The translations under genes were made by a program, and so were the position numbers. From an uncultured Eubacteriales bacterium (GTDB lineage Bacteria; Bacillota; Clostridia; Oscillospirales; CAG-272), in contig CAKSLR010000027.1 in assembly GCA_934467435.1 (NCBI GenBank), positions 1 to 15,530 of the forward strand: a stretch of DNA of 15,530 nucleotides, in the 5' to 3' direction. This document shows, piece by piece, positions 6,182 to 14,404 of the stretch; the stretch's first letter is position 1, and each line of letters opens with the position of its first letter. Below the pieces are notes generated by a model that was not told the DNA's origin, made no database searches, and saw only the letters and a program-made list of their open reading frames with translations.

Positions 6182-7075
6182 ATGAAACAACCAAAAAGAA
6201 AAGCGCCGTTTTGCGGCGCTGCCAGTGCGCTGGCGACCCCCTTTACCGAAGACGGCGTTGATTTTCCCGCACTCGGCGCTATGATAGACCATCAGATCGC
6301 CGCGGGAATTGATGCGCTGGTGGTCTGCGGCACAACGGGAGAGGCAGCCACCCTGACCGAGGCGGAGTACCGCGCGGTCGCCCGTTTTGCAGCCGATCGG
6401 ATCAGCGGCCGCGTGCCCTATCTTCTCGGCTGCGGCTCCCCTGACACGGCGCGCGCCGCGACACGCGCCAAACTGGCAAAATCCTGCGGAGCAGACGGCG
6501 TACTGCTCGTAACCCCGTATTACAATAAAGGAACGAGAGACGGCATCCGCCGTCACTTTCACACCGTTGCCGATGCGGGAGATCTGCCGCTGATTCTCTA
6601 CCACGTTCCCGGACGGACCGGCGTGCGGCTTTCTGCGGAAGAGATCATTGCCATCGCCGCCCACCCCGACATCACCGGTATCAAAGAAGCCTCTGGGGAT
6701 ATGGAACTGTTTGCCGACCTTGCCGCGGCGCTTGGAGACACGCTTTCCCTTTACACGGGAAATGACGCGCTGCTGCTCCCCTCCCTCTCCCTCGGGGGGA
6801 TGGGCGTAATCTCGGTCGTTTCCAACCTGTTCCCGGCAGAAGTGTGCGCCATCTGCCGCGCCTTTTTCGCGGGGGATACGGAAGGAGCCAAGGAACGGCA
6901 GCTTCGGCTTTTGCCGCTGGTGCGGCTCCTTTTCCGGGAGACCAATCCCGCGCCGCTGAAATGCGCGCTGGCACTGCAGGGCATCTGCCGCGATACGCTG
7001 CGTCTGCCCCTTTCACCGGTCAGCGCCCCTTTGCGCAGCGAACTTTCCGCTGCGCTGGACGATTTTGAAAAATAA
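6182..7075 (+). CDS. dapA: 4-hydroxy-tetrahydrodipicolinate synthase
   Basis: A 297-residue TIM-barrel aldolase that condenses pyruvate with aspartate semialdehyde, the committed step to diaminopimelate and lysine. All key residues are present, shifted by seven from E. coli DapA: the Schiff-base lysine K168 in GIKEASGD, the triad Y140, T51 and Y114, and R145 in the substrate-binding VPGRTG. The GTTGE motif is at 50-54. GGAGGG precedes the ATG by about 8 nt. The first 8-10 residues (MKQPKRKAPF) are a short basic extension. Related aldolases (N-acetylneuraminate lyase and similar) share the fold, but GTTGE, TPYYNK and the conserved arginine fit DapA. No other lysine gene is nearby. It sits alone between divergent queA and the converging pyr operon, with its own terminator. 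Confidence 0.94.
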   Translation: MKQPKRKAPFCGAASALATPFTEDGVDFPALGAMIDHQIAAGIDALVVCGTTGEAATLTEAEYRAVARFAADRISGRVPYLLGCGSPDTARAATRAKLAKSCGADGVLLVTPYYNKGTRDGIRRHFHTVADAGDLPLILYHVPGRTGVRLSAEEIIAIAAHPDITGIKEASGDMELFADLAAALGDTLSLYTGNDALLLPSLSLGGMGVISVVSNLFPAEVCAICRAFFAGDTEGAKERQLRLLPLVRLLFRETNPAPLKCALALQGICRDTLRLPLSPVSAPLRSELSAALDDFEK

Positions 7076-7080
7076 GCGCA

Positions 7081-7109
7081 GGGCGCCGGGAAATCCCGGC
7101 GCCCTTTTT
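7081..7109 (+). terminator. intrinsic terminator after dapA, overlapping the end of pyrB
   Basis: A perfect GC-rich stem, GGGCGCCGGG (7081-7090) against CCCGGCGCCC (7095-7104), with an AAAT loop and five T at 7105-7109. In the plus direction it is a good dapA terminator. The pyrB stop (TTA at 7108-7110) overlaps its T run. In the minus direction only a short, displaced T-rich run (near 7068-7074) follows, so it may end the pyr operon less efficiently. Confidence 0.88.
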
Positions 7110-8175
7110 ACTGGTCGCAGTACGCGCAACGGACTCTGCCGGACGAATCGCGGTAAAAGCGGTGCGGCAAATCCGGCTCGGCAACACTCACGCAAAGCGG
7201 GTTGGCGCACCGGCGTGCGGCGTCCGAAAAAACATCCCGCCCATCCGCCGCAGAAGGGGCATCCTTTTCCCGCAGCAATTTGAGAATCAGTGCCATGCGC
7301 ATGTATTTTCCGCAGCGCGTTTCCTCAAAGTACGCGGCGCGGGGGTCGTCATCCACCTCCGGAGTAATCTCGCCCACACGGGGCAGCGGGTGCATGACAA
7401 TCATATCCTTCGGGGCAAGACGCATTTTTTCCCCGTCCAGAATATACACATCCTTCAGGCGGCGGTAGGTTTCCGCATCGGAAAAACGCTCCTTCTGCAC
7501 GCGCGTCATATAAAGAACGTCGAGTTCCCCGAGGCTCTCCTCCAGTGATGTGCTCTCCCGGTAAGGGATACGCTTTGCGTCCAGATAGGTATGCCGCACG
7601 AAATCGGGCAGGCGCAACTCGTCGGGGGAAATCAGAACGAAGCGCACCCCCTCGTACCGTGACATGGCGCCAATCAGCGAATGCACCGTTCTGCCGTAGC
7701 GCAGATCCCCGCAAAGCCCGATAGTCAGGTGGTCAAAATGCCCCTTACGCCGATGAATGGTCAACAGGTCGGCAAGCGTTTGGGTGGGGTGATAATGCCC
7801 CCCATCCCCGGCGTTGATGACCGGAACCGCCGCGTGGCGGCACGCCGCGTAGGCAGCGCCCTCGCACGGGTGGCGCATGGCAATGATATCGGCGTACCCC
7901 GATACCACCGCCACCGTATCTCCGACGCTCTCCCCTTTGGACGCCGAACTGGAAGCGGCAAGGGAAAAGCCGAGCACGCTGCCGCCGAGCGAAAGCATAG
8001 CAGACTCAAAACTCAGGCGGGTACGGGTAGACGGCTCAAAGAAAAGCGTCGCAAGCTGTTTGTGACGGCAGGCGTCCTCATACGCCGCAGGATGTTCCAT
8101 CATATCCCCGGCGGTAGCCATCAGTGCATCGATCTCCGCTACGGAAAGATCCATTATATTCAGAAGATGTTTCAT
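7108..8175 (-). CDS. pyrB: aspartate carbamoyltransferase catalytic chain fused to a PyrI-type zinc module
   Basis: A 355-residue protein that joins carbamoyl phosphate and aspartate to give carbamoylaspartate. Residues 1-302 are a full catalytic chain: STRTR (49-53) binds carbamoyl phosphate, K80 is the 80s-loop lysine brought in from the neighbouring subunit, HPTQT lies at 129-133, RVQKER at 225-230 and HPLPR at 262-266. Residues about 303-320 are a linker. Residues 321-355 carry C323, C328, C350 and C353 in CANPLCVSVAEP and CAYC, matching the zinc domain of PyrI (CPNxNCISHAEP and CKYC in E. coli). The allosteric nucleotide-binding half of PyrI is absent, and the tail stops two residues after the last cysteine. 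The reading frame is continuous. The start at 8175 lies 1 nt after the pyrE stop, so initiation is probably coupled to pyrE translation. It is the last gene of the operon. Confidence 0.93.
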   Translation of the reverse strand: MKHLLNIMDLSVAEIDALMATAGDMMEHPAAYEDACRHKQLATLFFEPSTRTRLSFESAMLSLGGSVLGFSLAASSSASKGESVGDTVAVVSGYADIIAMRHPCEGAAYAACRHAAVPVINAGDGGHYHPTQTLADLLTIHRRKGHFDHLTIGLCGDLRYGRTVHSLIGAMSRYEGVRFVLISPDELRLPDFVRHTYLDAKRIPYRESTSLEESLGELDVLYMTRVQKERFSDAETYRRLKDVYILDGEKMRLAPKDMIVMHPLPRVGEITPEVDDDPRAAYFEETRCGKYMRMALILKLLREKDAPSAADGRDVFSDAARRCANPLCVSVAEPDLPHRFYRDSSGRVRCAYCDQ

Positions 8176-8176
8176 A

Positions 8177-8818
8177 TCAGGCACCAATCCAGCTTTCATC
8201 CGCCGGGTGATCCCGGAAGCGCAGCAGGCGCTGTACATCCGCTGCCGCGATGTAATTTTCTTCCGCCGCAACACGGACCACCGTATCAAAATCGGTCAGG
8301 CTGACGTTCTTTACCCCGGCAGCGGCAAGGCGGTCAAACCCCTTTTGCATCCCGTAGGTAAAAATGCTGACGATACCGAGCACCTCTGCCCCCGCCGCAC
8401 GCAGTACCTCAACCACTTCCAGCACACTGCCGGCGGTGGAAATCAGGTCCTCCACGACCACGACCTTTTGCCCGGCTTCGAGTTTCCCTTCAATCTGGTT
8501 CTGTCTGCCGTGATCTTTCGCGCCGGAACGGACATACCCCATCGGCAGCCCCATGAGGTGTGCGGTAATGGCGGCGTGGGCAATGCCGGCAGTGGAGGTG
8601 CCCATCAGCACCTCTGCCCCGGGGTAGTTTTCCCGAATCGCCTCCCCAAGCGCATGTTCCACATCATCACGCACCGCGGGCGCCGTCAGGGTCAGGCGGT
8701 TATCACAATACACCGGGCTTTTGATGCCGCTTGCCCAGGTAAACGGTTCCCCCGGGCGGAAGAAAACCGCGCGGATGGAAAGAAGGTCTTTTGCAATCTG
8801 TTCTGCCGTATTTTTCAT
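8177..8818 (-). CDS. pyrE: orotate phosphoribosyltransferase
   Basis: A 213-residue type I phosphoribosyltransferase that makes OMP from orotate and PRPP. The PRPP-binding signature VVVVEDLISTAGS lies at 119-131, with the acidic pair E123 and D124. The mobile catalytic loop with K101 is in VRSGAKDHGRQNQ (97-108). FTWASGIKSPVYCDNR (26-41) is the conserved orotate-side region. The chosen ATG at 8818 has AAAGGAG 8 nt upstream; a longer in-frame reading would run back into pyrF and lacks support. It follows pyrF after 13 nt, and its stop is 1 nt before pyrB. Confidence 0.96.
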   Translation of the reverse strand: MKNTAEQIAKDLLSIRAVFFRPGEPFTWASGIKSPVYCDNRLTLTAPAVRDDVEHALGEAIRENYPGAEVLMGTSTAGIAHAAITAHLMGLPMGYVRSGAKDHGRQNQIEGKLEAGQKVVVVEDLISTAGSVLEVVEVLRAAGAEVLGIVSIFTYGMQKGFDRLAAAGVKNVSLTDFDTVVRVAAEENYIAAADVQRLLRFRDHPADESWIGA

Positions 8819-8831
8819 TCTTTTTTCTCCT

Positions 8832-9536
8832 TTACCGATCTCCGAGAAAATCCCGTACACATGCTTCATATGCCGCCAGCGGGTCAGGGGCGGCGGTAAT
8901 GGGTCTGCCTACCACAATATAATCGGAGCCGAGCCGCCGTGCTTCCCCCGGCGTGGTGACGCGACGCTGGTCTCCGACTTCACCCCCCGCAAAGCGTACC
9001 CCGGGCGTTACGGTCAAAAACGAACTGCCGCACACTTCATGTACCTTCCCGGCTTCGAGTGGCGAGCAAACCACGCCGTCCAGCCCCGCCGCCCGCGCGT
9101 TTTCGGCATAGTGCATCACCACTTCGTCCATGGGGCGGTCGATCCAAAGATCGCGGCGCAGCCGTTCTTCGTCCGTGCTGGTCAATTGCGTGACCGCAAT
9201 CAGGAGCGGGCGGGTACCGTCCGCCCGCTGCAATCCTTCCAGCGCCGCCTCCATCATGGCAACCGTGCCGCCCGCGTGCAGGTTGCACATATCCACGCCG
9301 AGGCGGGAGAGCACCTGCATGCTCTTTTTCACCGTATTCGGAATGTCGTGCAGTTTCAGATCAAGAAAAATCTTATGCCCGCGCTCCTTGATGCGGGAAA
9401 CAATCCCCGGTCCTTCCGCGTAAAACAACTCCATTCCGATCTTGACGTACGGGCGTTTTTCCCCGAACTTGTCAAGAAACGCGAATACTTCCTCCGCGCC
9501 GGAAAAATCCAGCGCCACAATCACATCCTCAGCCAT
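8832..9536 (-). CDS. pyrF: orotidine 5'-phosphate decarboxylase
   Basis: A 234-residue TIM-barrel enzyme that decarboxylates OMP to UMP, the last step of the de novo pathway. The catalytic Asp-Lys-Asp signature DLKLHDIPNT is present near residues 58-67. VALDF near the N-terminus, VTPGVRF and the phosphate-binding IVVGRPI in the C-terminal part are typical of the short bacterial pyrF-1 type. The ATG at 9536 was chosen because AGGAGG (9542-9547) lies 5 nt upstream. A GTG two codons earlier overlaps that site. The start overlaps the end of pyrD by 8 nt (ATGGCTGA), which suggests coupled translation. Confidence 0.97.
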   Translation of the reverse strand: MAEDVIVALDFSGAEEVFAFLDKFGEKRPYVKIGMELFYAEGPGIVSRIKERGHKIFLDLKLHDIPNTVKKSMQVLSRLGVDMCNLHAGGTVAMMEAALEGLQRADGTRPLLIAVTQLTSTDEERLRRDLWIDRPMDEVVMHYAENARAAGLDGVVCSPLEAGKVHEVCGSSFLTVTPGVRFAGGEVGDQRRVTTPGEARRLGSDYIVVGRPITAAPDPLAAYEACVRDFLGDR

Positions 9537-10443
9537 GGGCACCTCCTATGATATCCGAAAGATTTTCGATTCCGTACTTCTCCATCACCCGCGGCAGATC
9601 TTCTACAATTTCCAGAGAAGCATACGGGTTGATGAGGTTGGCGGCACCTACGCCGACGGCGCTGGCGCCCGCCAGCATCATTTCCACCACTTCCTCCGCC
9701 GTGGAAACACCGCCGATGCCGATGATCGGAATGCTTACCGCCTCATAGACCTGGTACACCATCCGCAGCGCCACCGGAAAAAGCGCCTTACCGGAATACC
9801 CCGCAATCTTGTTGGCGATAATCGGTTTCTTTGTTTTCAGGGAAATGCGCATCCCGATCATGGTGTTAATCAGGCTGATGCCGTCTGCCCCGCCCTCCTC
9901 GCAGGTGCGGGCAATGGAAACGATATCGGTCACGTTTGGGGAAAGTTTGATATAAATCGGCTTGTCGGTCACTTCCTTCACCGCGTGGCAGACCTCATAT
10001 ACGCTTTCGCAGGAAGTGCCGAGCGCCATGCCACCGTTTTTGACGTTCGGGCAACTGACGTTGACCTCCAGAATGCCGACCTGTTCTTCCCGCCCGAGCG
10101 CTTCGCAGAGTGTTTTGTATTCTTCCACCGAAAAGCCACTGACATTGGCAATCACTTTTTTGCGGAAGAACTCTTTCATTTCTGGCAGCTCATGCGCCAG
10201 CACATGGGCAAGCCCCGGGTTTTGCAGCCCGATGGAGTTGACAATACCCGTATCGCTTTCCGCAATCCGTGGGGTCGGGTTGCCGAAGCGCGGCTCTACC
10301 GTCGTTCCCTTGAAAGAGAACGTGCCGAGGCGATTGATGTCGTACAACCGCGAAAACTCTTTCCCGTAACCAAACGTGCCGCTTGCGGGAATCACGGGGT
10401 TCTCCAGTTCCCAACCGGAGAGCGTCACCTTTGTGTTCACCAT
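9529..10443 (-). CDS. pyrD: dihydroorotate dehydrogenase, class 1B catalytic subunit
   Basis: A 304-residue FMN-containing TIM barrel that oxidises dihydroorotate to orotate. The catalytic base C131 in NVSCPNVKNGG is the class 1 feature, since class 2 enzymes use serine. Other conserved blocks are PVIPASGTFGYG (17-27), GLQNPG (72-77), IKLSPN and the FMN-phosphate site GIGGVSTAEE. Together with the adjacent pyrK this defines the NAD+-linked type 1B heterotetramer. The ATG at 10443 has GGAGG (10451-10455) 7 nt upstream, and the first seven bases overlap the pyrK stop. It has no membrane anchor, as expected for a cytosolic class 1 enzyme. Confidence 0.96.
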   Translation of the reverse strand: MVNTKVTLSGWELENPVIPASGTFGYGKEFSRLYDINRLGTFSFKGTTVEPRFGNPTPRIAESDTGIVNSIGLQNPGLAHVLAHELPEMKEFFRKKVIANVSGFSVEEYKTLCEALGREEQVGILEVNVSCPNVKNGGMALGTSCESVYEVCHAVKEVTDKPIYIKLSPNVTDIVSIARTCEEGGADGISLINTMIGMRISLKTKKPIIANKIAGYSGKALFPVALRMVYQVYEAVSIPIIGIGGVSTAEEVVEMMLAGASAVGVGAANLINPYASLEIVEDLPRVMEKYGIENLSDIIGGAHG

Positions 10444-11168
10444 ACCACTTCCTCCCTTTTCAGCACCGGCCCTTCCACGCAAATGCGTTTGCTGCCGTAT
10501 TTTGTCTTGCAGGAACAGCCCATGCAGGCGCCGAAACCACAGCCCATACGCTCTTCAAAACTGTATTCTCCGCTACCGCGTACCACCGCCTCCATAGCGC
10601 GGAACATCGGCATGGGACCGCAGGCGTAAAAATACGTGTAAGCAAGGTTCGGAATCACGTCGGTCACATACCCGCGCACCCCCGCGCTGCCATCTGCCGT
10701 TGCCAGAATCGTGCGGGCGCCGAGCGCGTGGAACCGGTCGGTATAAAACGCCTCCGCCGCACGGTTAAAACCGAGCAGAACGATGGGTTCAGCACCCCGT
10801 TTCAGAAGTTCTTTGCAAAGCAGGTACATCGGCGGTACGCCGACCCCGCCGCCGACCAGCAGAGGGTAAGCGCCGCCCGCCGTCAGATCAAAGCCGTTGC
10901 CAAGACCCGTCAGGGTGTCGATTTCTGTTCCCGCCTCCATGCGGCTCATGATTTCGGTTCCGTGCCCGACCACTTTGTAAATCAGCGTCAGGGTGTCCCC
11001 TTCCTTATCACAGACCGAGATCGGACGGCGCAGATAGCAGCCGTCTATCTTCAGGTTGACAAACTGCCCGGGGCGGGTAATGGCGGAAAGGTCGCCGGTC
11101 AGGCGCATTTCATACACCTTCTCTGCCAGAGGGAAGTTATGCTCCACCCGGAGTAACACACGTTCCAT
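10437..11168 (-). CDS. pyrK: dihydroorotate dehydrogenase electron-transfer subunit
   Basis: A 243-residue iron-sulfur flavoprotein that passes electrons from PyrD to NAD+. The ferredoxin-reductase-like FAD domain (about 1-100) has RRPIS (47-51). The NAD-binding domain starts with GGGVGVPP (106-113). The C-terminal [2Fe-2S] ligands are C210, C215, C218 and C230 (C-x4-C-x2-C-x11-C). The last gap is a little shorter than in Lactococcus PyrK, and an extra C220 lies between. AAGGAGG lies 8 nt before the ATG. It follows carB after 53 nt, the widest gap in the operon, and overlaps pyrD by 7 nt. Confidence 0.95.
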   Translation of the reverse strand: MERVLLRVEHNFPLAEKVYEMRLTGDLSAITRPGQFVNLKIDGCYLRRPISVCDKEGDTLTLIYKVVGHGTEIMSRMEAGTEIDTLTGLGNGFDLTAGGAYPLLVGGGVGVPPMYLLCKELLKRGAEPIVLLGFNRAAEAFYTDRFHALGARTILATADGSAGVRGYVTDVIPNLAYTYFYACGPMPMFRAMEAVVRGSGEYSFEERMGCGFGACMGCSCKTKYGSKRICVEGPVLKREEVVW

Positions 11169-11221
11169 GTTCTATCCTCCTTGATTTGATTTTTCTTTAT
11201 TTTGAGAGGGGCAGTCGGTTT

Positions 11222-14200
11222 TCATGCATCGATTGTGGAAACGCCGAGCGTGGTTTCCTCCAACACATCCAGCAACACGCCTACGGTATCCAGCGCAGTG
11301 AACATGGTGATGTTGTTTTCGGTTGCCAGTGCGCGGATGCGATAACCGTCGGAATTTTCTCCGTTCGCGGCGACATCCCCTGTATTGATGACGTACGCAA
11401 TGTGCCCCTGCCGCAGCGCATCCGGAATGTCGGGCGCGCCCTCGCTGATTTTGCGCAGCACACGGGTACGGATGCCGTTTTCCCGCAAAAACGCCGCCGT
11501 GCCACCGGTTGCCTCAATGTTAAAGCCCAAGCGGTAAAACCGCCGCACAAGGGACAGCGCCTCGGCTTTGTCTTTATCGCATACGGTCACAAACACTGTG
11601 CCGTAATTCTGAATCTTCATCCCCGATGCCTGCAGGGCTTTGTAAAGCGCACGGTTCAGGCGGTCATCATAACCGATTGCCTCGCCGGTTGATTTCATTT
11701 CGGGGGAAAGGTACGCATCCAACCCGCGAATCTTGCTGAAGGAAAACACAGGGACCTTGACGTAATGCCGCTTTTTCTCGGGCGGGTAGAGATCAAAGAT
11801 CCCCTGCTCCTTCAGGCTCTTGCCGAGAATGACCTCGGTTGCAATATCCGCAAGACTGTAACCCGTTGCCTTGGAAAGGAACGGAACGGTGCGGGAAGAG
11901 CGCGGGTTGACCTCGATGATATAAACATCCTGATTCCGATCGACAATGAACTGGATGTTGAAAAGCCCTACAATGCCGATGGCAAGCCCCAGCCGTTTGG
12001 TATATTCCAGAACCGTACCCTTCACCCGGTCACTCAGGCTGAAAGGCGGATAAACGCTGATACTGTCGCCACTGTGTACGCCGGTCCGCTCTACCAGTTC
12101 CATAATGCCGGGCACGAAGACATCCCGCCCGTCGCAGATGGCATCTACCTCCACCTCTTTGCCGATGATATACTGGTCAACCAGCACCGGCTTATCCTCG
12201 CTGATCTCCACCGCGGTTTTGAGGTAGTGGCGCAGCCCGTCTTCATTCGCCACAATCTGCATGGCACGCCCCCCGAGCACAAAGGAGGGGCGCACCAGAA
12301 CGGGGTAGCCGATCTCCCGCGCCGCCGCCACGCCGCTCTCGATGTCGGTCACGGCTCTGCCGCGCGGGGCGGGGATGGAAAGACGGGTAAGAAGTTCTTC
12401 AAACAGTTCCCGATCCTCTGCCCGGTCAATGGCATCGCAACCGGTACCGATCAGGGTCACGCCGTGTATGGCAAGCGGCTTTGCCAGATTGATAGCGGTC
12501 TGCCCGCCGAGGGAGGCGATGACACCGTCCGGCTGTTCTTTTTCAATGATGTTCAGCACATCCTCTACCGTCAGCGGTTCAAAATACAGTTTGTCGGCAG
12601 TGGTATAGTCGGTAGAAACCGTTTCCGGATTATTGTTGATGATAATGGCTTCGTATCCCGCGCGGTGAATGGTTCCGACCGCGTGAACGGTGGAATAGTC
12701 GAACTCCACCCCTTGCCCGATGCGGATCGGACCGGCACCGAGCACAATAATCTTCTTTTTTTCGTGATCGGTGCGTACCTCATCCTCCTCCGCGTATGTG
12801 GAGTAGAAATAAGGGATGTAAGCGTCAAACTCCGCCGCGCAGGAATCAATCATTTTATAGACGGGCAAAATGCGGTTTTTCTGCCGCAGCGCGCGCACGT
12901 CGTCCTCCGTCCACCCCCAGAGTTTTGCCACTGCGCGGTCGCAAAAACCGTATTTTTTGCAGCGTGCCAGAATCCCGGCATCCCCGGGGGCTGCCGCGCA
13001 CGCCGCCTCCAGTTCCACAATGTGCGCCACCTTGGAGATAAAGAAAGCATCGATTCCCGTCAGGGAAACGATGGTTTCCTCTGCCGTTTTCCGGCGGAGC
13101 AGTTCCGCAATCATAAAGAGGCGGTCGTCGGTCGCTGTGCGGATGTAGGTAAGCAGTGCCTCATCCGACATCGCCGCCGCCTTGGCGGAAAAGAGGTGAT
13201 AGGCGCCGACTTCCAGCGAGCGGATTCCCTTCAGAAGGCTCTCCTCCATCGTCCGCCCTACGCTCATGACCTCGCCCGTCGCTTTCATCTGCGTGGAAAG
13301 GCGGTTGCTTGCCCCCGCGAATTTGTCAAACGGAAACCGCGGCATCTTGGTCACCACATAATCCAGCGCCGGCTCAAAGCTGGCGGGGGTGTTGGCAAGC
13401 ATGATTTCCTCTAACCGCATCCCCACAGCGATCTTTGCCGACACCCGCGCAATGGGAAAGCCGCTTGCCTTGCTGGCAAGTGCCGAGGAACGCGAAACAC
13501 GGGGGTTGACCTCAATCACATAATAGCGAAACGAAGTCGGATCCAGCGCAAACTGCACATTGCAGCCCCCCTCAATCCGCAGGGAACGGATGATTTTCAG
13601 GGCGCTGTTCCGCAGCATCTGATACTCTTTGTTGGCAAGCGTCTGGCTCGGGCAGACCACCACCGAATCGCCCGTATGCACGCCGACGGGGTCGATGTTC
13701 TCCATATTGCAAACGACAATGGCGGTATCGTTTTTATCCCGCATGACCTCGTATTCAATCTCTTTGTAGCCGCGCACGCTTTTTTCAACCAGCACCTCGC
13801 CGACCGGGGAAAGCGCAAGCGCCTTTTCCATCAGCGGCAGGAACGCCGCCTCATCGTCTGCAAATCCACCGCCCGTGCCGCCGAGCGTGAATGCCGGGCG
13901 CAGCACCACAGGATAACCGATCTCACGCGCGGCACACAGCCCTTCTTCCGGCGACTTGGCAATACGGGAGGGGCAGACCGGCTCCCCAATCTCCTCGCAA
14001 AGCGACTTGAAAAGTTCTCTGTCCTCTGCCCTCTCAATGCTTTCGCTCCCCGTGCCGAGCAGTTCGGTCCGGCACTCGCGCAGCACGCCTTTTTTCTCCA
14101 GTTGCATGGCAAGATTCAGCCCGGTCTGCCCGCCGATGCTCGGCAAAATAGCATCGGGGCGCTCATAACGGATGATTTTTGCCACATATTCGAGCGTAAG

Positions 14201-14404
14201 GGGCTCCATATATACTTTATCGGCAATGGCGGTATCGGTCATAATCGTTGCGGGGTTGGAGTTGCAGAGCACGACCTCGTACCCCTCTTCCTTCAGGGCA
14301 AGGCACGCCTGCGTACCCGCATAATCAAACTCCGCCGCCTGCCCGATAACAATCGGTCCGCTGCCGATCACCATGATTTTTTTCAGATCTGTTCTCTTCG
14401 GCAT
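11222..14404 (-). CDS. carB: carbamoyl-phosphate synthase large subunit
   Basis: A 1060-residue enzyme that makes carbamoyl phosphate from bicarbonate, ammonia supplied by CarA, and two ATP. It has the typical duplicated structure: a first ATP-grasp half (about 1-400, starting KIMVIGSGPIVIGQAAEFDY), an oligomerisation region (about 400-545) and a second ATP-grasp half (from about 550, KIIVLGAGPIRIGQGVEFDY). EVNPRVSRSSAL (298-309) and EVNPRSSRTVPFL (831-843) are the matching metal/ATP segments. The C-terminal MGS-like allosteric domain (about 935-1060) contains EATGGTAAFL and VINTGD. In this family that domain binds UMP or other effectors, so feedback by pyrimidines is likely but not proven. 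The ATG overlaps the end of carA by 22 nt. The full length shows no interruption. Confidence 0.98.
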   Translation of the reverse strand: MPKRTDLKKIMVIGSGPIVIGQAAEFDYAGTQACLALKEEGYEVVLCNSNPATIMTDTAIADKVYMEPLTLEYVAKIIRYERPDAILPSIGGQTGLNLAMQLEKKGVLRECRTELLGTGSESIERAEDRELFKSLCEEIGEPVCPSRIAKSPEEGLCAAREIGYPVVLRPAFTLGGTGGGFADDEAAFLPLMEKALALSPVGEVLVEKSVRGYKEIEYEVMRDKNDTAIVVCNMENIDPVGVHTGDSVVVCPSQTLANKEYQMLRNSALKIIRSLRIEGGCNVQFALDPTSFRYYVIEVNPRVSRSSALASKASGFPIARVSAKIAVGMRLEEIMLANTPASFEPALDYVVTKMPRFPFDKFAGASNRLSTQMKATGEVMSVGRTMEESLLKGIRSLEVGAYHLFSAKAAAMSDEALLTYIRTATDDRLFMIAELLRRKTAEETIVSLTGIDAFFISKVAHIVELEAACAAAPGDAGILARCKKYGFCDRAVAKLWGWTEDDVRALRQKNRILPVYKMIDSCAAEFDAYIPYFYSTYAEEDEVRTDHEKKKIIVLGAGPIRIGQGVEFDYSTVHAVGTIHRAGYEAIIINNNPETVSTDYTTADKLYFEPLTVEDVLNIIEKEQPDGVIASLGGQTAINLAKPLAIHGVTLIGTGCDAIDRAEDRELFEELLTRLSIPAPRGRAVTDIESGVAAAREIGYPVLVRPSFVLGGRAMQIVANEDGLRHYLKTAVEISEDKPVLVDQYIIGKEVEVDAICDGRDVFVPGIMELVERTGVHSGDSISVYPPFSLSDRVKGTVLEYTKRLGLAIGIVGLFNIQFIVDRNQDVYIIEVNPRSSRTVPFLSKATGYSLADIATEVILGKSLKEQGIFDLYPPEKKRHYVKVPVFSFSKIRGLDAYLSPEMKSTGEAIGYDDRLNRALYKALQASGMKIQNYGTVFVTVCDKDKAEALSLVRRFYRLGFNIEATGGTAAFLRENGIRTRVLRKISEGAPDIPDALRQGHIAYVINTGDVAANGENSDGYRIRALATENNITMFTALDTVGVLLDVLEETTLGVSTIDA

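Noticed and set aside
9442..10629. Open frame of 395 codons on the plus strand across pyrF, pyrD and pyrK
   Set aside because: It spans the junctions of three well-conserved genes on the opposite strand and shows no family motif.
11765..13414. Long open frame of 549 codons on the plus strand
   Set aside because: It lies entirely antisense to carB, whose 1060-residue sequence is fully conserved. Its translation shows no domain and is rich in His, Arg and Gly, as expected for a shadow frame in GC-rich DNA.
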